DNA of 30,388 nt from a virus. Positions within the stretch are counted from its first letter, which is position 1; each line of letters starts with the position of its first letter. Shown one piece after another: positions 1-7,472 of the stretch. The notes below the pieces were generated by a model, which worked only from the letters and a program-made list of their open reading frames with translations, was not told the DNA's origin and made no database searches. The position numbers were made by a program, and so were the translations under genes. Location: IMG/VR virus record IMGVR_UViG_3300031851_000113, positions 1 to 30,388 of that record. One strand, 5' to 3'.

Positions 1-47
1 AACTTCTTACCAAGTACATCCGAGAGTTCGTCGAACATCACGCTTAA
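1..47 (+). CDS. 3' end of an upstream gene (partial)
   Basis: An open frame runs in from the left edge and stops with TAA at 45-47. It reads LLTKYIREFVEHHA. It lies 4 bases before the gp33 start, the usual tight spacing of this operon. In cyanophages this slot holds a replication, recombination or sigma-factor gene, but 14 residues are too few to assign one. It could also be chance. Confidence 0.35.
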   Translation, partial: LLTKYIREFVEHHA

Positions 48-51
48 TCTT

Positions 52-312
52 ATGCCAAACACTGAAAAAGTAGACTCACTAATAAAAGAAAAGTTTCTTT
101 GCCAGTCAAAATTTGCACAAGACATTGAACATTTGGTCGCGACTTCAAGGATTAACTACATCGAAGCAATCGTAACTTATTGCGAAGAGAATGGTATTGA
201 GTTTGAATCGGTAGGCAAACTAATTTCAAAACCCCTAAAAGAAAAACTTAAGTGTGAAGCGACTGAACTTAATTTTCTTAAAAGAACCAGTCGTGCTAAA
301 TTAACTTTCTAA
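52..312 (+). CDS. 33: gp33-like late-transcription co-activator
   Basis: This 86-aa protein resembles the short cyanophage form of T4 gp33 (112 aa in T4). In T4, gp33 bridges RNA polymerase and the gp45 sliding clamp so that gp55-directed late promoters fire. The sequence is small, charged and helical. It has a Lys-rich C-terminal third (SKPLKEKLKCEATELNFLKR) that I recognise from cyanophage gp33. The clamp-binding hydrophobic tail of T4 gp33 is not obvious; the protein ends RTSRAKLTF. Its position directly upstream of gp59 and gp32 agrees with the conserved order 33-59-32. There is no clear Shine-Dalgarno, so translation may be coupled to the gene upstream. The call rests on similarity by eye and on synteny. 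Confidence 0.72.
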   Translation: MPNTEKVDSLIKEKFLCQSKFAQDIEHLVATSRINYIEAIVTYCEENGIEFESVGKLISKPLKEKLKCEATELNFLKRTSRAKLTF

Positions 313-906
313 ATGATGACACCGCTAGATGTTTATAAGACATACCTAGCATTCAAAAATCATTTCACTAAAGAAAATTATGATTACTTTCAATATTGTG
401 GAAAGTCTCGCGCCTCTAAGGAGGCCTTCCACAAAAGAAAGGATAGATATTTCTTTGAACGCATGTCAAGGAAGAAAAGTGATGATGAAATCAAACAGTA
501 TTTTCTTGCCAACTTTGTTGAATGTAATGATCCCAGTAGACTGTGGATTGGTGAAATTATTGAATCAGGCGAGTCTAATTACCAAAATTGGTTAAAGAGA
601 TCTCAGAGTCTCACATATCTGTTTAAGACTGAAGTAGAAGTCTTTATTAACAAAAAGAATTTTGAACAATTATTTAAAGTAGACGGAACAAATCATCCAG
701 AAATTCTCAAGAAGTATTTGCAAGGTGCAATCTCCATAGAAACTATGGTGATTCTTAATTCGATTCTTGGATTCGCTCCAAACTTTGATAAAAAACTAAT
801 AGATCCTGTTTGGGAAACCACTAGTTTGCGTCTGAAAAAATATCAGTCTTTCCTAAATAATGATAGTAGAAAATTTAAAGAAATACTAAAACAAGTAGTG
901 TTATGA
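313..906 (+). CDS. 59: gp59-like loader of the gp41 replicative helicase
   Basis: This 197-aa basic, alpha-helical protein is slightly shorter than T4 gp59 (217 aa). T4 gp59 binds fork DNA and gp32 and loads the gp41 helicase onto gp32-coated lagging strand. The N-terminus (MMTPLDVYKTYLAFKNHF) and the following YDYFQYCGKSRASKEAFHKR segment match the family start, where 'Y-x-x-YLALKxHF...YDYxKY.GK' is typical. The start abuts the gp33 stop with no gap; ATG 313 and ATG 316 are equally possible. The 3' end overlaps the next gene as ATGA (903-906). Together with gp33 and gp32 this is the expected replication/late-transcription group. Confidence 0.88.
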   Translation: MMTPLDVYKTYLAFKNHFTKENYDYFQYCGKSRASKEAFHKRKDRYFFERMSRKKSDDEIKQYFLANFVECNDPSRLWIGEIIESGESNYQNWLKRSQSLTYLFKTEVEVFINKKNFEQLFKVDGTNHPEILKKYLQGAISIETMVILNSILGFAPNFDKKLIDPVWETTSLRLKKYQSFLNNDSRKFKEILKQVVL

Positions 907-1235
907 GCGAATTTTTCGATTCAGATATCGTAAAAGAACAAGTTAAGGAAATGGAAGATCTCCAAAGAGAGATCGTAAAAAAGACAATGCAAAGTCCATA
1001 CATGGATGCTTCCGAAAAAAGGGAACATGTTGGACTTATGAAACAATTTTTAGAAAAACAAAAAAATCTATGTTTCAGGATCCAACTTTCTAAAGATCCA
1101 CAAGCTATGGAGATGCATCAAAGAATCAAAGAAGCTGCAATGATGTTAGGGATGGATCCTTCTGGTGGCATTAATGAGTTCTTTGAAAAAATGGATGAAA
1201 CGTTAACCTACCTGGAAGAAATTGCAGACGAGTAA
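903..1235 (+). CDS. DUF1825 family protein
   Basis: This 110-aa protein starts MSEFFDSDIVKEQVKEMEDL and continues with EKREHVGLMKQFLEKQKNL. This is the pattern of the DUF1825 family, short alpha-helical proteins nearly confined to cyanobacteria and their phages. Function is unknown. It is highly charged, has no Cys-pair or membrane segment, and probably folds as a helical hairpin. It overlaps the gp59 stop by 4 bases (ATGA), implying coupled translation with the replication genes. Its presence is one of the strongest host markers in the window. Whether it binds gp59 or gp32, or acts on the host, is not known. Confidence 0.8.
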   Translation: MSEFFDSDIVKEQVKEMEDLQREIVKKTMQSPYMDASEKREHVGLMKQFLEKQKNLCFRIQLSKDPQAMEMHQRIKEAAMMLGMDPSGGINEFFEKMDETLTYLEEIADE

Positions 1236-1237
1236 AA

Positions 1238-1507
1238 ATGGGACATCAGTATATTATTACATCTTCTTATTGTTATCACGATAACAGGATTGTGGATATG
1301 TTTTTCATCAATGGTATACCATTTACTTTTGATGATATAACTAGAATGCAAAAAGATGACCCATATATTCAAGTCGAAGCTGATGGAAACCAAACCTATA
1401 CCATGGAGGATATGTATAAAGCCTCCGTATATTTGGTTATGGAAGAGTGCCATCCACTCATTTTTGAGTTAGACTTGAAGAACCCGGAAGAACTTCCGAA
1501 GAATTAA
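1238..1507 (+). CDS. conserved hypothetical protein between DUF1825 and gp32
   Basis: An 89-aa soluble acidic protein that I do not recognise. It is rich in aromatic residues and His near the start (YIITSSYCYHDNR) and has a predicted alpha/beta character with no membrane segment. ATG follows the DUF1825 stop by two bases, so it is likely co-translated. The gene ends 9 bases before the promoter of gp32. The in-frame length, operon spacing and lack of a better frame support a real gene. Confidence 0.65.
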   Translation: MGHQYIITSSYCYHDNRIVDMFFINGIPFTFDDITRMQKDDPYIQVEADGNQTYTMEDMYKASVYLVMEECHPLIFELDLKNPEELPKN

Positions 1508-1516
1508 AACCAGGGC

Positions 1517-1545
1517 TTGACATCCCTTCTTGCTATCGGTAAGAT
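1517..1545 (+). promoter_or_regulatory. sigma70-like promoter for gp32
   Basis: TTGACA (1517-1522), a 17-base spacer and TAAGAT (1540-1545) form a near-consensus host-type promoter. It ends about 47 bases before the gp32 ATG. A GGAGA ribosome site sits at about 1580-1584. This allows high gp32 expression independent of the operon upstream. Confidence 0.75.
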
Positions 1546-1592
1546 AAAGTCGTCCCAAAGGCCAAATCCCACCAAATACGGAGAATACAAAC

Positions 1593-2549
1593 ATGTCTTT
1601 CGCAAATCTCAAGAAACAATCCCGCTCTGGTTCTCTGACCGAGAAGTTGATTAAAAAGGTCGAGAAACTGAATAGTGGAGAGAAATCTTCTGATGATCGC
1701 TTCTGGAAACCTGAAGTGGATAAGGCAGGAAACGGTTATGCTGTAATTCGATTTCTACCCGCACCTCAAGGGTGTGAACTTCCTTGGGCACAAGTTTGGA
1801 GTCATGCATTCCAAGGCCCTGGTGGTTGGTATATCGAAAACTCTCTAACCACATTGGGACAAAAAGACCCAGTATCCGAGCACAATCGTACCCTGTGGAA
1901 CAGTGGTCGTGATTCCGATAAAGAAGTTGCTCGTAAACAGAAACGTAAACTTGCACACTACGCTAATATCTACGTTGTCACGGATCCTACGAATCCACAA
2001 AACGAAGGTCGTGTGTTCCTTTACAAGTTCGGTAAAAAGATTTTTGATAAGATCAGTGAGGCAATGCAACCTCAATTTGTAGATGAAGAGGCAATCAATC
2101 CCTTTGACTTCTGGGCTGGTGCTAACTTCAAACTGAAGATTCGTAAGGTTGAAGGTTATTGGAACTACGACAAGTCTGAGTTTGCAGAACCATCCGTTCT
2201 TCTTGACGATGATGATGCGCTTGAGAAGATGTATAACAACCTCAACGACTTGAATGAGTTCTCTGATCTAAAGAACTTTAAAGACTATGCTGCTCTTCAG
2301 AAACGTCTTGATTATGTCCTTGGTAACAAAGGTGTTCCCAAGATGCAAGATCAGGAGACCCAAGAGGAAGATGCACAGTGGGAACGCGAACGTAAGGGAG
2401 ACTTCTCTGAGTCTCAGTCTTATAACGCACCTGCAGCTGCCAGTAGTGGTGGTTTCAATGATTCTGACATCACACCATCATCATCAACTGAAACCGATGA
2501 AGATGCAAACGACGCACTAAGTTACTTCCAAAAACTCGCAGAATCCTGA
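1593..2549 (+). CDS. 32: gp32 single-stranded DNA-binding protein
   Basis: At 318 aa it is close to T4 gp32 (301 aa). It coats ssDNA during replication, recombination and repair and contacts gp59 and the polymerase. The basic N-terminus (KKQSRSGS, residues 7-14) corresponds to the cooperativity (LAST-type) region. The OB-fold core includes RFWKPEVDKAGNGYAVIRFL (36-55) and the strongly conserved NIYVVTDPTNPQNEGRVFLY (125-144). The C-terminal tail from about residue 255 is acidic, Ser-rich and disordered, ending DEDANDALSYFQKLAES, the usual protein-interaction tail. The whole chain has one Cys (C61), so the T4 zinc ribbon (three Cys and one His) is absent. The gene has its own promoter and a terminator. 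Confidence 0.96.
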   Translation: MSFANLKKQSRSGSLTEKLIKKVEKLNSGEKSSDDRFWKPEVDKAGNGYAVIRFLPAPQGCELPWAQVWSHAFQGPGGWYIENSLTTLGQKDPVSEHNRTLWNSGRDSDKEVARKQKRKLAHYANIYVVTDPTNPQNEGRVFLYKFGKKIFDKISEAMQPQFVDEEAINPFDFWAGANFKLKIRKVEGYWNYDKSEFAEPSVLLDDDDALEKMYNNLNDLNEFSDLKNFKDYAALQKRLDYVLGNKGVPKMQDQETQEEDAQWERERKGDFSESQSYNAPAAASSGGFNDSDITPSSSTETDEDANDALSYFQKLAES

Positions 2550-2589
2550 CCTTGTGCAAACTCGGTTAACTATTCAATAAAATACTAGA

Positions 2590-2619
2590 AAGGAGGGTGT
2601 TATTACCCTCCTTTTTTTT
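2590..2619 (+). terminator. Rho-independent terminator after gp32 (between convergent genes)
   Basis: A 9-bp perfect stem AAGGAGGGT / ACCCTCCTT (2590-2598 with 2605-2613) with a 6-base loop is followed by T's to 2619. The hairpin overlaps the stop codon of the convergent gp53 gene (2618-2620). It may therefore also stop minus-strand transcripts, although the T-tract on that side is weaker. Confidence 0.92.
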
Positions 2620-4984
2620 ATACTCCAGATAGTTTAGGATTATATGCTCTAGTTAGTTTGGAATTGACACTTGTACTTAAGTTCTTATCATATCTCATTG
2701 CCTTTCGTAAATCATCTTTGATTAGAGTTATATATTCCGGTCTTGGAAGTCGAAGCAACCTCTTCTCTTCATTATTTTGAACTTCATATTCATAGTTAGT
2801 TACTGGTTTTGCAATTGTAGAACCTTTCAATTCCTGAATTACTCCATCGTTATCCATGTATTCAAATGCTTTTGTGAGTTGCAATTCCCAGTTTGTTCCA
2901 CTCCATCTGTAGACTTTATTATTAGATTGGTAAACATCTCCAACTTTTGTTTGAACTACAGAGTCGGGTTCAATATCAAATGATACTGAAGGAACTTCAT
3001 AATAATTTGTACCTGGATCTATTATAGTTACTCCTATTACTTCACCATCTTTGAATGAAGTAATACCAGCTGCTGACCTGAAGGTAGGTGGAAGTTCAAT
3101 GGTAACTACAGGAGCAACAGTATAACCGAAACCTGCTTGAGTAATATCAAATGAGGTTACATGGAAACCATATGTGCCTTGAGTTATGATTGCAGTTGCT
3201 GCAGCACTTACGGCAGTAAAAGGTTCTGCAATTGTTACCACGGGTGCAGTAGTGTAACCAAATCCAGTTTGAGTAATGTTAATACTCTGCACTCTTCCTA
3301 GACTATCAAGAGTAGTAAATGCCTGTGCTTTTGACCTATTACTATATTGTCCCACCATATTATCAACTCCCCCAATAATCCAAATTACTTCTTTATCATC
3401 ATCTTTTACGAAAATGTCAGTAGGTTCGGGGACTTTGTTTGCAATGTAGACAGTTTCTGTATTGGTTATTGAACTAAGATCATATGCAATATCAAGATCA
3501 AATCCGTGAACTGATCCAGAATCTTGACCAACAACATAAAGTTTTTTACCATCATCACCAAAACTAAATCCAACTAGATCAAAGTCTTGAATAAGACTTC
3601 CAAGTTGTGTAGTTGATGCTAATGATGGACTTGAAATATTATATGGGTTAGTAAGATTAAAAGTCTTGATACTATCTGGATTATTACCATCCAAAATGAA
3701 CATCTTCAAACCATCTCCACTGAACCTAACTCCACCAGGAGCATCTAGAGTGAAAGAGGTGGAATAGATTGCAGTTGTAAGATCCCAAGCAACAACTAAC
3801 TGATAGTATGCAACCTTTTGTGTTCCACTTTGGCCACCAGTTACAAATAATGCACTACCATTGTTTGTAACATCAATACCATTACAGTAAGAAAACTGTC
3901 CACTAACATCTAAAGTTGGGCCTGCTACAACGGTAGCAATATCCCATGGAGTTGAGAGATAGAACTCTTTAACTTGATTGCTACCAGACATACTAGTAGT
4001 ATAGATTTTATAACCATCTGGTTTGATTGCCATACCATCGACATCACTACCCAGACCGATTGGAGATTTCTTGGTAAATCGAGAACCAACAACATAGTTT
4101 GGAGGTAAACCCACAGAAATCGATGGAGATGTGAGACCATATCCAATACCATTATCAACTATATTGATGGTTGTAACTCTACCTGTTGATGCACTTAAAG
4201 ATCCATCATCATCAAGTATCGAAGTTGATGTTGCATTTCTGGATGAGAATGGTTCACTAATGGTTACGGTTGGTGGGGTTCTATATCCCTTACCAGTATT
4301 AAAACCAACTGTTGTACTGAAACCGCTAATATGGAAATCTTCTATTTCTACAGTCGCAGTAGCTTGAATAGTTGTTGGTGGAGATGAAAAACCAATTTTA
4401 GGATTTCTTATATAACCTCTACCTGCACTAGAAATGGAAGCACCATTGACTTCAAAGTCAAGTATAGTTGGTACAACAGTAGCACCTATTCCTGGTAAGG
4501 TAATTACTGGGAAATTAACTCCTGGAGGAGTCTCTGTGACTATTTGATATTCTGGTGCATCATAATATGTTTTATCGACTTTAAGTCCAGCTGGGACTAA
4601 CAATCTACCGAAAACATCAACAGACTGTATGGTTTCGTAGTGATGGATCTCCAATAGTTTTTCTTCAGTATCATATTTTTCCATCATATAATTGTGAAGA
4701 TCCCCATTAGACAGAGGCCAGTCAGTATAATAATCTTGAACATTATTTACAAGTTTAACAACCCAATCTAATTCAGAGTCTCCGTATACTTTTTTAGCAA
4801 CTTGATCTGGTCTTTCATTTTCTTCTATTTTATAGAAATCAAATGAAGTAAAAACAGCCTCTAAATCTTCTCTGAGTTTAGTTCTTCTGAATAAATTTTT
4901 AGCTACGGTAACTTCATCATTGGATTTTGATCCTTTGAATCTATTAACGTATTGTATGTTTGGCAGTTCGTTGAAGTATCCCAT
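2618..4984 (-). CDS. 53: gp53 baseplate wedge subunit, enlarged
   Basis: This 788-aa version of a protein that is 196 aa in T4, where gp53 locks baseplate wedges together. The gp53 core is split between residues 1-150 (MGYFNELPNIQYVNRFKG; RRTKLREDLEAVFTSFDFYK; ERPDQVAKKVYGDSELDWVV) and the C-terminus from about 705 (NNEEKRLLRLPRPEYITLI). In between lie GxGY-type beta repeats at about 188-200, 231-243, 279-292, 574-586, 618-630 and a degenerate one at 657. They flank a block at 305-555 with five similar units of 45-50 residues ('DG.AIKPDG.KIY....V..Y.L..PWDIAT'), which looks like a beta-propeller. It lies 5 bases behind gp48 on the minus strand. The core call is firm; the propeller fold is inferred. 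Confidence 0.92.
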   Translation of the reverse strand: MGYFNELPNIQYVNRFKGSKSNDEVTVAKNLFRRTKLREDLEAVFTSFDFYKIEENERPDQVAKKVYGDSELDWVVKLVNNVQDYYTDWPLSNGDLHNYMMEKYDTEEKLLEIHHYETIQSVDVFGRLLVPAGLKVDKTYYDAPEYQIVTETPPGVNFPVITLPGIGATVVPTILDFEVNGASISSAGRGYIRNPKIGFSSPPTTIQATATVEIEDFHISGFSTTVGFNTGKGYRTPPTVTISEPFSSRNATSTSILDDDGSLSASTGRVTTINIVDNGIGYGLTSPSISVGLPPNYVVGSRFTKKSPIGLGSDVDGMAIKPDGYKIYTTSMSGSNQVKEFYLSTPWDIATVVAGPTLDVSGQFSYCNGIDVTNNGSALFVTGGQSGTQKVAYYQLVVAWDLTTAIYSTSFTLDAPGGVRFSGDGLKMFILDGNNPDSIKTFNLTNPYNISSPSLASTTQLGSLIQDFDLVGFSFGDDGKKLYVVGQDSGSVHGFDLDIAYDLSSITNTETVYIANKVPEPTDIFVKDDDKEVIWIIGGVDNMVGQYSNRSKAQAFTTLDSLGRVQSINITQTGFGYTTAPVVTIAEPFTAVSAAATAIITQGTYGFHVTSFDITQAGFGYTVAPVVTIELPPTFRSAAGITSFKDGEVIGVTIIDPGTNYYEVPSVSFDIEPDSVVQTKVGDVYQSNNKVYRWSGTNWELQLTKAFEYMDNDGVIQELKGSTIAKPVTNYEYEVQNNEEKRLLRLPRPEYITLIKDDLRKAMRYDKNLSTSVNSKLTRAYNPKLSGV

Positions 4985-4989
4985 GAGTT

Positions 4990-6525
4990 TTAGTATCCTA
5001 TTTCGTCATCATCAAGGTCTTCAAAATCACTAGTATATATTGGAGTTAATTCCTTAAATTGCAGAAGAATAGTCACAGCAACTGGTTGACCATCATCATA
5101 TGCTGCCCACATGTTATCGGGTGAATAGTCTGTATCAAATCCAGTTAATGCACACATTTTAAATTTAGGCATTGATTTATTTTTTTCATCACCTGTTGTC
5201 TTAAATTCAACTTGAAATACATTTGGTGTTTTTATGAAGTAATTTTCCCCAGTGTTTGAATTCTTAGGAGACATTCCTTGTTTAAAAAATCTAATAATTT
5301 TTCGTATCCGTATCGCTTCGTCCCTACTTCTCGCAGTCATTCGATATGCCAGTCCAAAATCTCTAAGTACAGGTGATCTGAACAATAATTCCATATTAGG
5401 GTTTGGAATAACACCTGCACCCCTTGCAAGAATTGTTTCTGCTGAAACATTAGCTCCTGCAGCTTTTAGAATATTGCTTGATATGACTGAGGATAGTAAT
5501 TGTTTTCCTGATGTAGAATTATTTACACCACCTGCTGCATCTAAAAGACCCTTCGCCGCAATACCGGCTCTGGCGCCGCCAGTTATACCACCTAAACCAA
5601 TACCACTACCAGCGCCGCTAGCACCAAGAGCTGCCAAACCAGCACCGCCTGCAGCAGCCAAACCGGCAGCAGTAAGATATCCTCCCGTATCCCCCAATAC
5701 CTTCTGAGTCAATCCAGCAGAAAGAGTGTTCATAGTATCTTCACCAAATTGAACGTTTCTCTTTTCCACAAAACTTTGGGGCATGGGAAGTATCACAGTA
5801 CCTTTAAGTTCTTTCTTTCTATATTCCTCACTATAATCGGTGCCTTGTAATAATCCTTTTGTAAAAACGTTATACTGTGATGCTGGTGAATTTGGTCCTT
5901 GTTGTCCAGAAGTAAGTTGCGGGTCAGCAGCAAATTCAACTGCATTTGGAGGTGCGTATGAAATCTGCTGTATAAGAACCGTATCCATAGATTTGGATTG
6001 AGGACCTTCCAAGGAAAGTGGATATACTAATGTTTGCTGCTTGAAGGAATCGGGGATGCTAGGATAAAAGTTATTGTTTGCTCCTACTTTATTTAAGTTA
6101 CCTCCACCACCAGTAATAACATCAAGGGCGGATTGGAAGTCGGTCAAGAGACCACCAGTTAGGTTATCTACTATTTCGCCGGCCCCGGGCCCGCTGGGAT
6201 CATTTACTGGATCGTCAATCCAAGGAGGGGGGGCATTTTTTGTCTGTTTAGCCCAGGCTGCAGCGGATGGATCCAAATTTGCCTTGATACTTTTCAAGCT
6301 CTGTAGATTTAAATTATAAAAATTAAGTACTCCTATGTTTTTATTAAAATCATTACCTTCCCAAATTGGTGCGGTTCCAACGGTTTTATCCTTACCCTTG
6401 GATGATACATACTTAGTAGCTCTTACTCTAATATTATTAGTTGCGTCCACAGTGATCTTATAGGTAACAGTACCACCCAAGTTATCTGTTACTGTTAGAC
6501 CTTCTTCGATGATTTTCTCTGCCAC
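4990..6525 (-). CDS. 48: gp48 baseplate tail-tube cap
   Basis: This is a 511-aa protein (T4 gp48 is 364 aa). gp48 sits on gp54 and starts tube polymerisation. The signature is the C-terminal tube-like domain: NPNMELLFRSPVLRDFGLAY, then RSRDEAIRIRKIIRFFKQGM and FFIKTPN-type sequence (residues about 375-440). A Gly/Ala-rich stretch at about 281-340 (GLAAAGGAGLAALGASGAGS) is unusual for a baseplate protein and resembles a hydrophobic linker or membrane-active segment. The start is GTG at 6525; there is no in-frame ATG nearby and no strong Shine-Dalgarno. A CTAAATA box lies 29 bases upstream. It is followed after 5 bases by gp53. Confidence 0.9.
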   Translation of the reverse strand: MAEKIIEEGLTVTDNLGGTVTYKITVDATNNIRVRATKYVSSKGKDKTVGTAPIWEGNDFNKNIGVLNFYNLNLQSLKSIKANLDPSAAAWAKQTKNAPPPWIDDPVNDPSGPGAGEIVDNLTGGLLTDFQSALDVITGGGGNLNKVGANNNFYPSIPDSFKQQTLVYPLSLEGPQSKSMDTVLIQQISYAPPNAVEFAADPQLTSGQQGPNSPASQYNVFTKGLLQGTDYSEEYRKKELKGTVILPMPQSFVEKRNVQFGEDTMNTLSAGLTQKVLGDTGGYLTAAGLAAAGGAGLAALGASGAGSGIGLGGITGGARAGIAAKGLLDAAGGVNNSTSGKQLLSSVISSNILKAAGANVSAETILARGAGVIPNPNMELLFRSPVLRDFGLAYRMTARSRDEAIRIRKIIRFFKQGMSPKNSNTGENYFIKTPNVFQVEFKTTGDEKNKSMPKFKMCALTGFDTDYSPDNMWAAYDDGQPVAVTILLQFKELTPIYTSDFEDLDDDEIGY

Positions 6526-6553
6526 TTATGTCAAGTAATGAGATTCTTGCTAT

Positions 6554-6560
6554 TATTTAG
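6554..6560 (-). promoter_or_regulatory. late-promoter-like box upstream of gp48
   Basis: CTAAATA on the minus strand, just downstream of the stop of the preceding minus-strand gene and 29 bases before the gp48 GTG. It resembles the T4 late consensus TATAAATA and recurs before other structural genes in the window. Confidence 0.55.
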
Positions 6561-6561
6561 A

Positions 6562-6999
6562 CTACTTTGGTGAACGTATATATTTTGCGTAAGATATTGA
6601 AGTCAAAACAGGTAACTCTGTTGAAGTAACTTCATATAAATTACTCTGCATTTCGGCCCAGGTATAATTTCTGGGGTCCTTAAAATGTATATTATATCCT
6701 CGGAATCCCCATCGAAATACTTCTAGGCATTCGATTAGTGGGTGTTGATCGTACTTAAGATCTCTCGTCTTTGCCTTGTATAAAAACGTATAATATTTTC
6801 CTTGATCTGGTACAGGTGTAACTGTATATTTCAGTGTATCCATGATCAACATCATGCGATCTTCTACATCTTGTTCTGCATTAATTTTATCTTTTATTGG
6901 ACTAATCCTATCATCACTTAGAATAGGTTCATCACCTTTTGCAATTAGATCTGAGAGATCTTGTTCTGCTCTTTGTTGCTTTAGAGTCTTTCTTGGCAT
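6562..6999 (-). CDS. conserved hypothetical protein between gp4 and gp48
   Basis: A 145-aa soluble protein of a type I associate with marine T4-like phages, with no known function. The N-terminal 40 residues are charged and probably helical (MPRKTLKQQRAEQDLSDLI). The C-terminal domain is aromatic-rich: GKYYTFLYKAKTRDLKYDQH, then a short segment with FRWGFRGYNIHF and SYAKYIRSP. This looks like a compact alpha/beta fold. It overlaps the gp4 stop by one base (TAATG) and so is co-translated with gp4. A structural or assembly role is an inference from context only. Confidence 0.7.
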   Translation of the reverse strand: MPRKTLKQQRAEQDLSDLIAKGDEPILSDDRISPIKDKINAEQDVEDRMMLIMDTLKYTVTPVPDQGKYYTFLYKAKTRDLKYDQHPLIECLEVFRWGFRGYNIHFKDPRNYTWAEMQSNLYEVTSTELPVLTSISYAKYIRSPK

Positions 7000-7445
7000 T
7001 ACTTGATACCTAGATCTTTTTCTGTCATGATCTTGAATTCATAGTTACGATCATCACAGAATTCCTGTGCAGCTTTCCACTTTGCTTGATTAACTGCCCA
7101 GGTTTTAACTTTATATACCCATTGTTTTGTCCTTCTTTTGGGATTCTGTTCGGGCATTTCCACTTCTTTTTGTGGTTTGACTTCAATTACCATCGATCTT
7201 TTTTTACCAAACTTATCAGTGTATCGAACAAGGAAGTCTGGATAGTAACGATGAATCTTATTATCAATTGGAGAAACATATGGAATGCAGAACTCCTCGG
7301 ATTGCCACTGGTTTACATTTTCATTGAGATCACAGTATCTCATAAATTTTCGTTCCCAGAGTGAACGATAAACAATATTCGCTGGGTCACCTTTATACTT
7401 TCGGGGATTCTCTGGGCGGTATTTTCCCTTATAACTCATATACAT
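6999..7445 (-). CDS. 4: gp4 head completion protein
   Basis: A 148-aa protein, matching the T4 gp4 length (about 150 aa). In T4 it acts on filled heads before tail joining and has a nuclease-like fold. Conserved stretches are YRPENPRKYKGDPANIVYRS, LWERKFMRYCDLNENV, HRYYPDFLVRYTDKFGKKRS and MVIEVKPQ; the PDF...EVKP pattern is that of PD-(D/E)xK nucleases (D in PDF, E and K in EVKP). I chose ATG 7445 because AAGGAT lies about 8 bases upstream; ATG 7439 (MSYKGK) is the alternative. The open frame runs back to 7607, but that extension would overlap gp54 on the opposite strand and has no family match. A TATAAATA box precedes it. Confidence 0.9.
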   Translation of the reverse strand: MYMSYKGKYRPENPRKYKGDPANIVYRSLWERKFMRYCDLNENVNQWQSEEFCIPYVSPIDNKIHRYYPDFLVRYTDKFGKKRSMVIEVKPQKEVEMPEQNPKRRTKQWVYKVKTWAVNQAKWKAAQEFCDDRNYEFKIMTEKDLGIK

Positions 7446-7464
7446 AGTATAGATCCTTAAAAAA

Positions 7465-7472
7465 TATTTATA
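7465..7472 (-). promoter_or_regulatory. T4-type late promoter TATAAATA for gp4 operon
   Basis: A perfect TATAAATA on the minus strand, 19 bases from the gp4 ATG, immediately adjoining the divergent gp54 start. In T4 this octamer is the gp55-recognised late -10 element. It would drive gp4, the 145-aa gene, gp48 and gp53. Confidence 0.72.

Noticed and set aside
2548-2620. Possible additional small gene between gp32 and gp53
   Set aside because: Only about 70 bases, occupied by the bidirectional-looking terminator; no ORF with a start and ribosome site.
5252-5707. 151-aa plus-strand open frame
   Set aside because: Shadow of the Gly/Ala-rich segment of gp48 on the opposite strand; low-complexity Pro/Ala composition.
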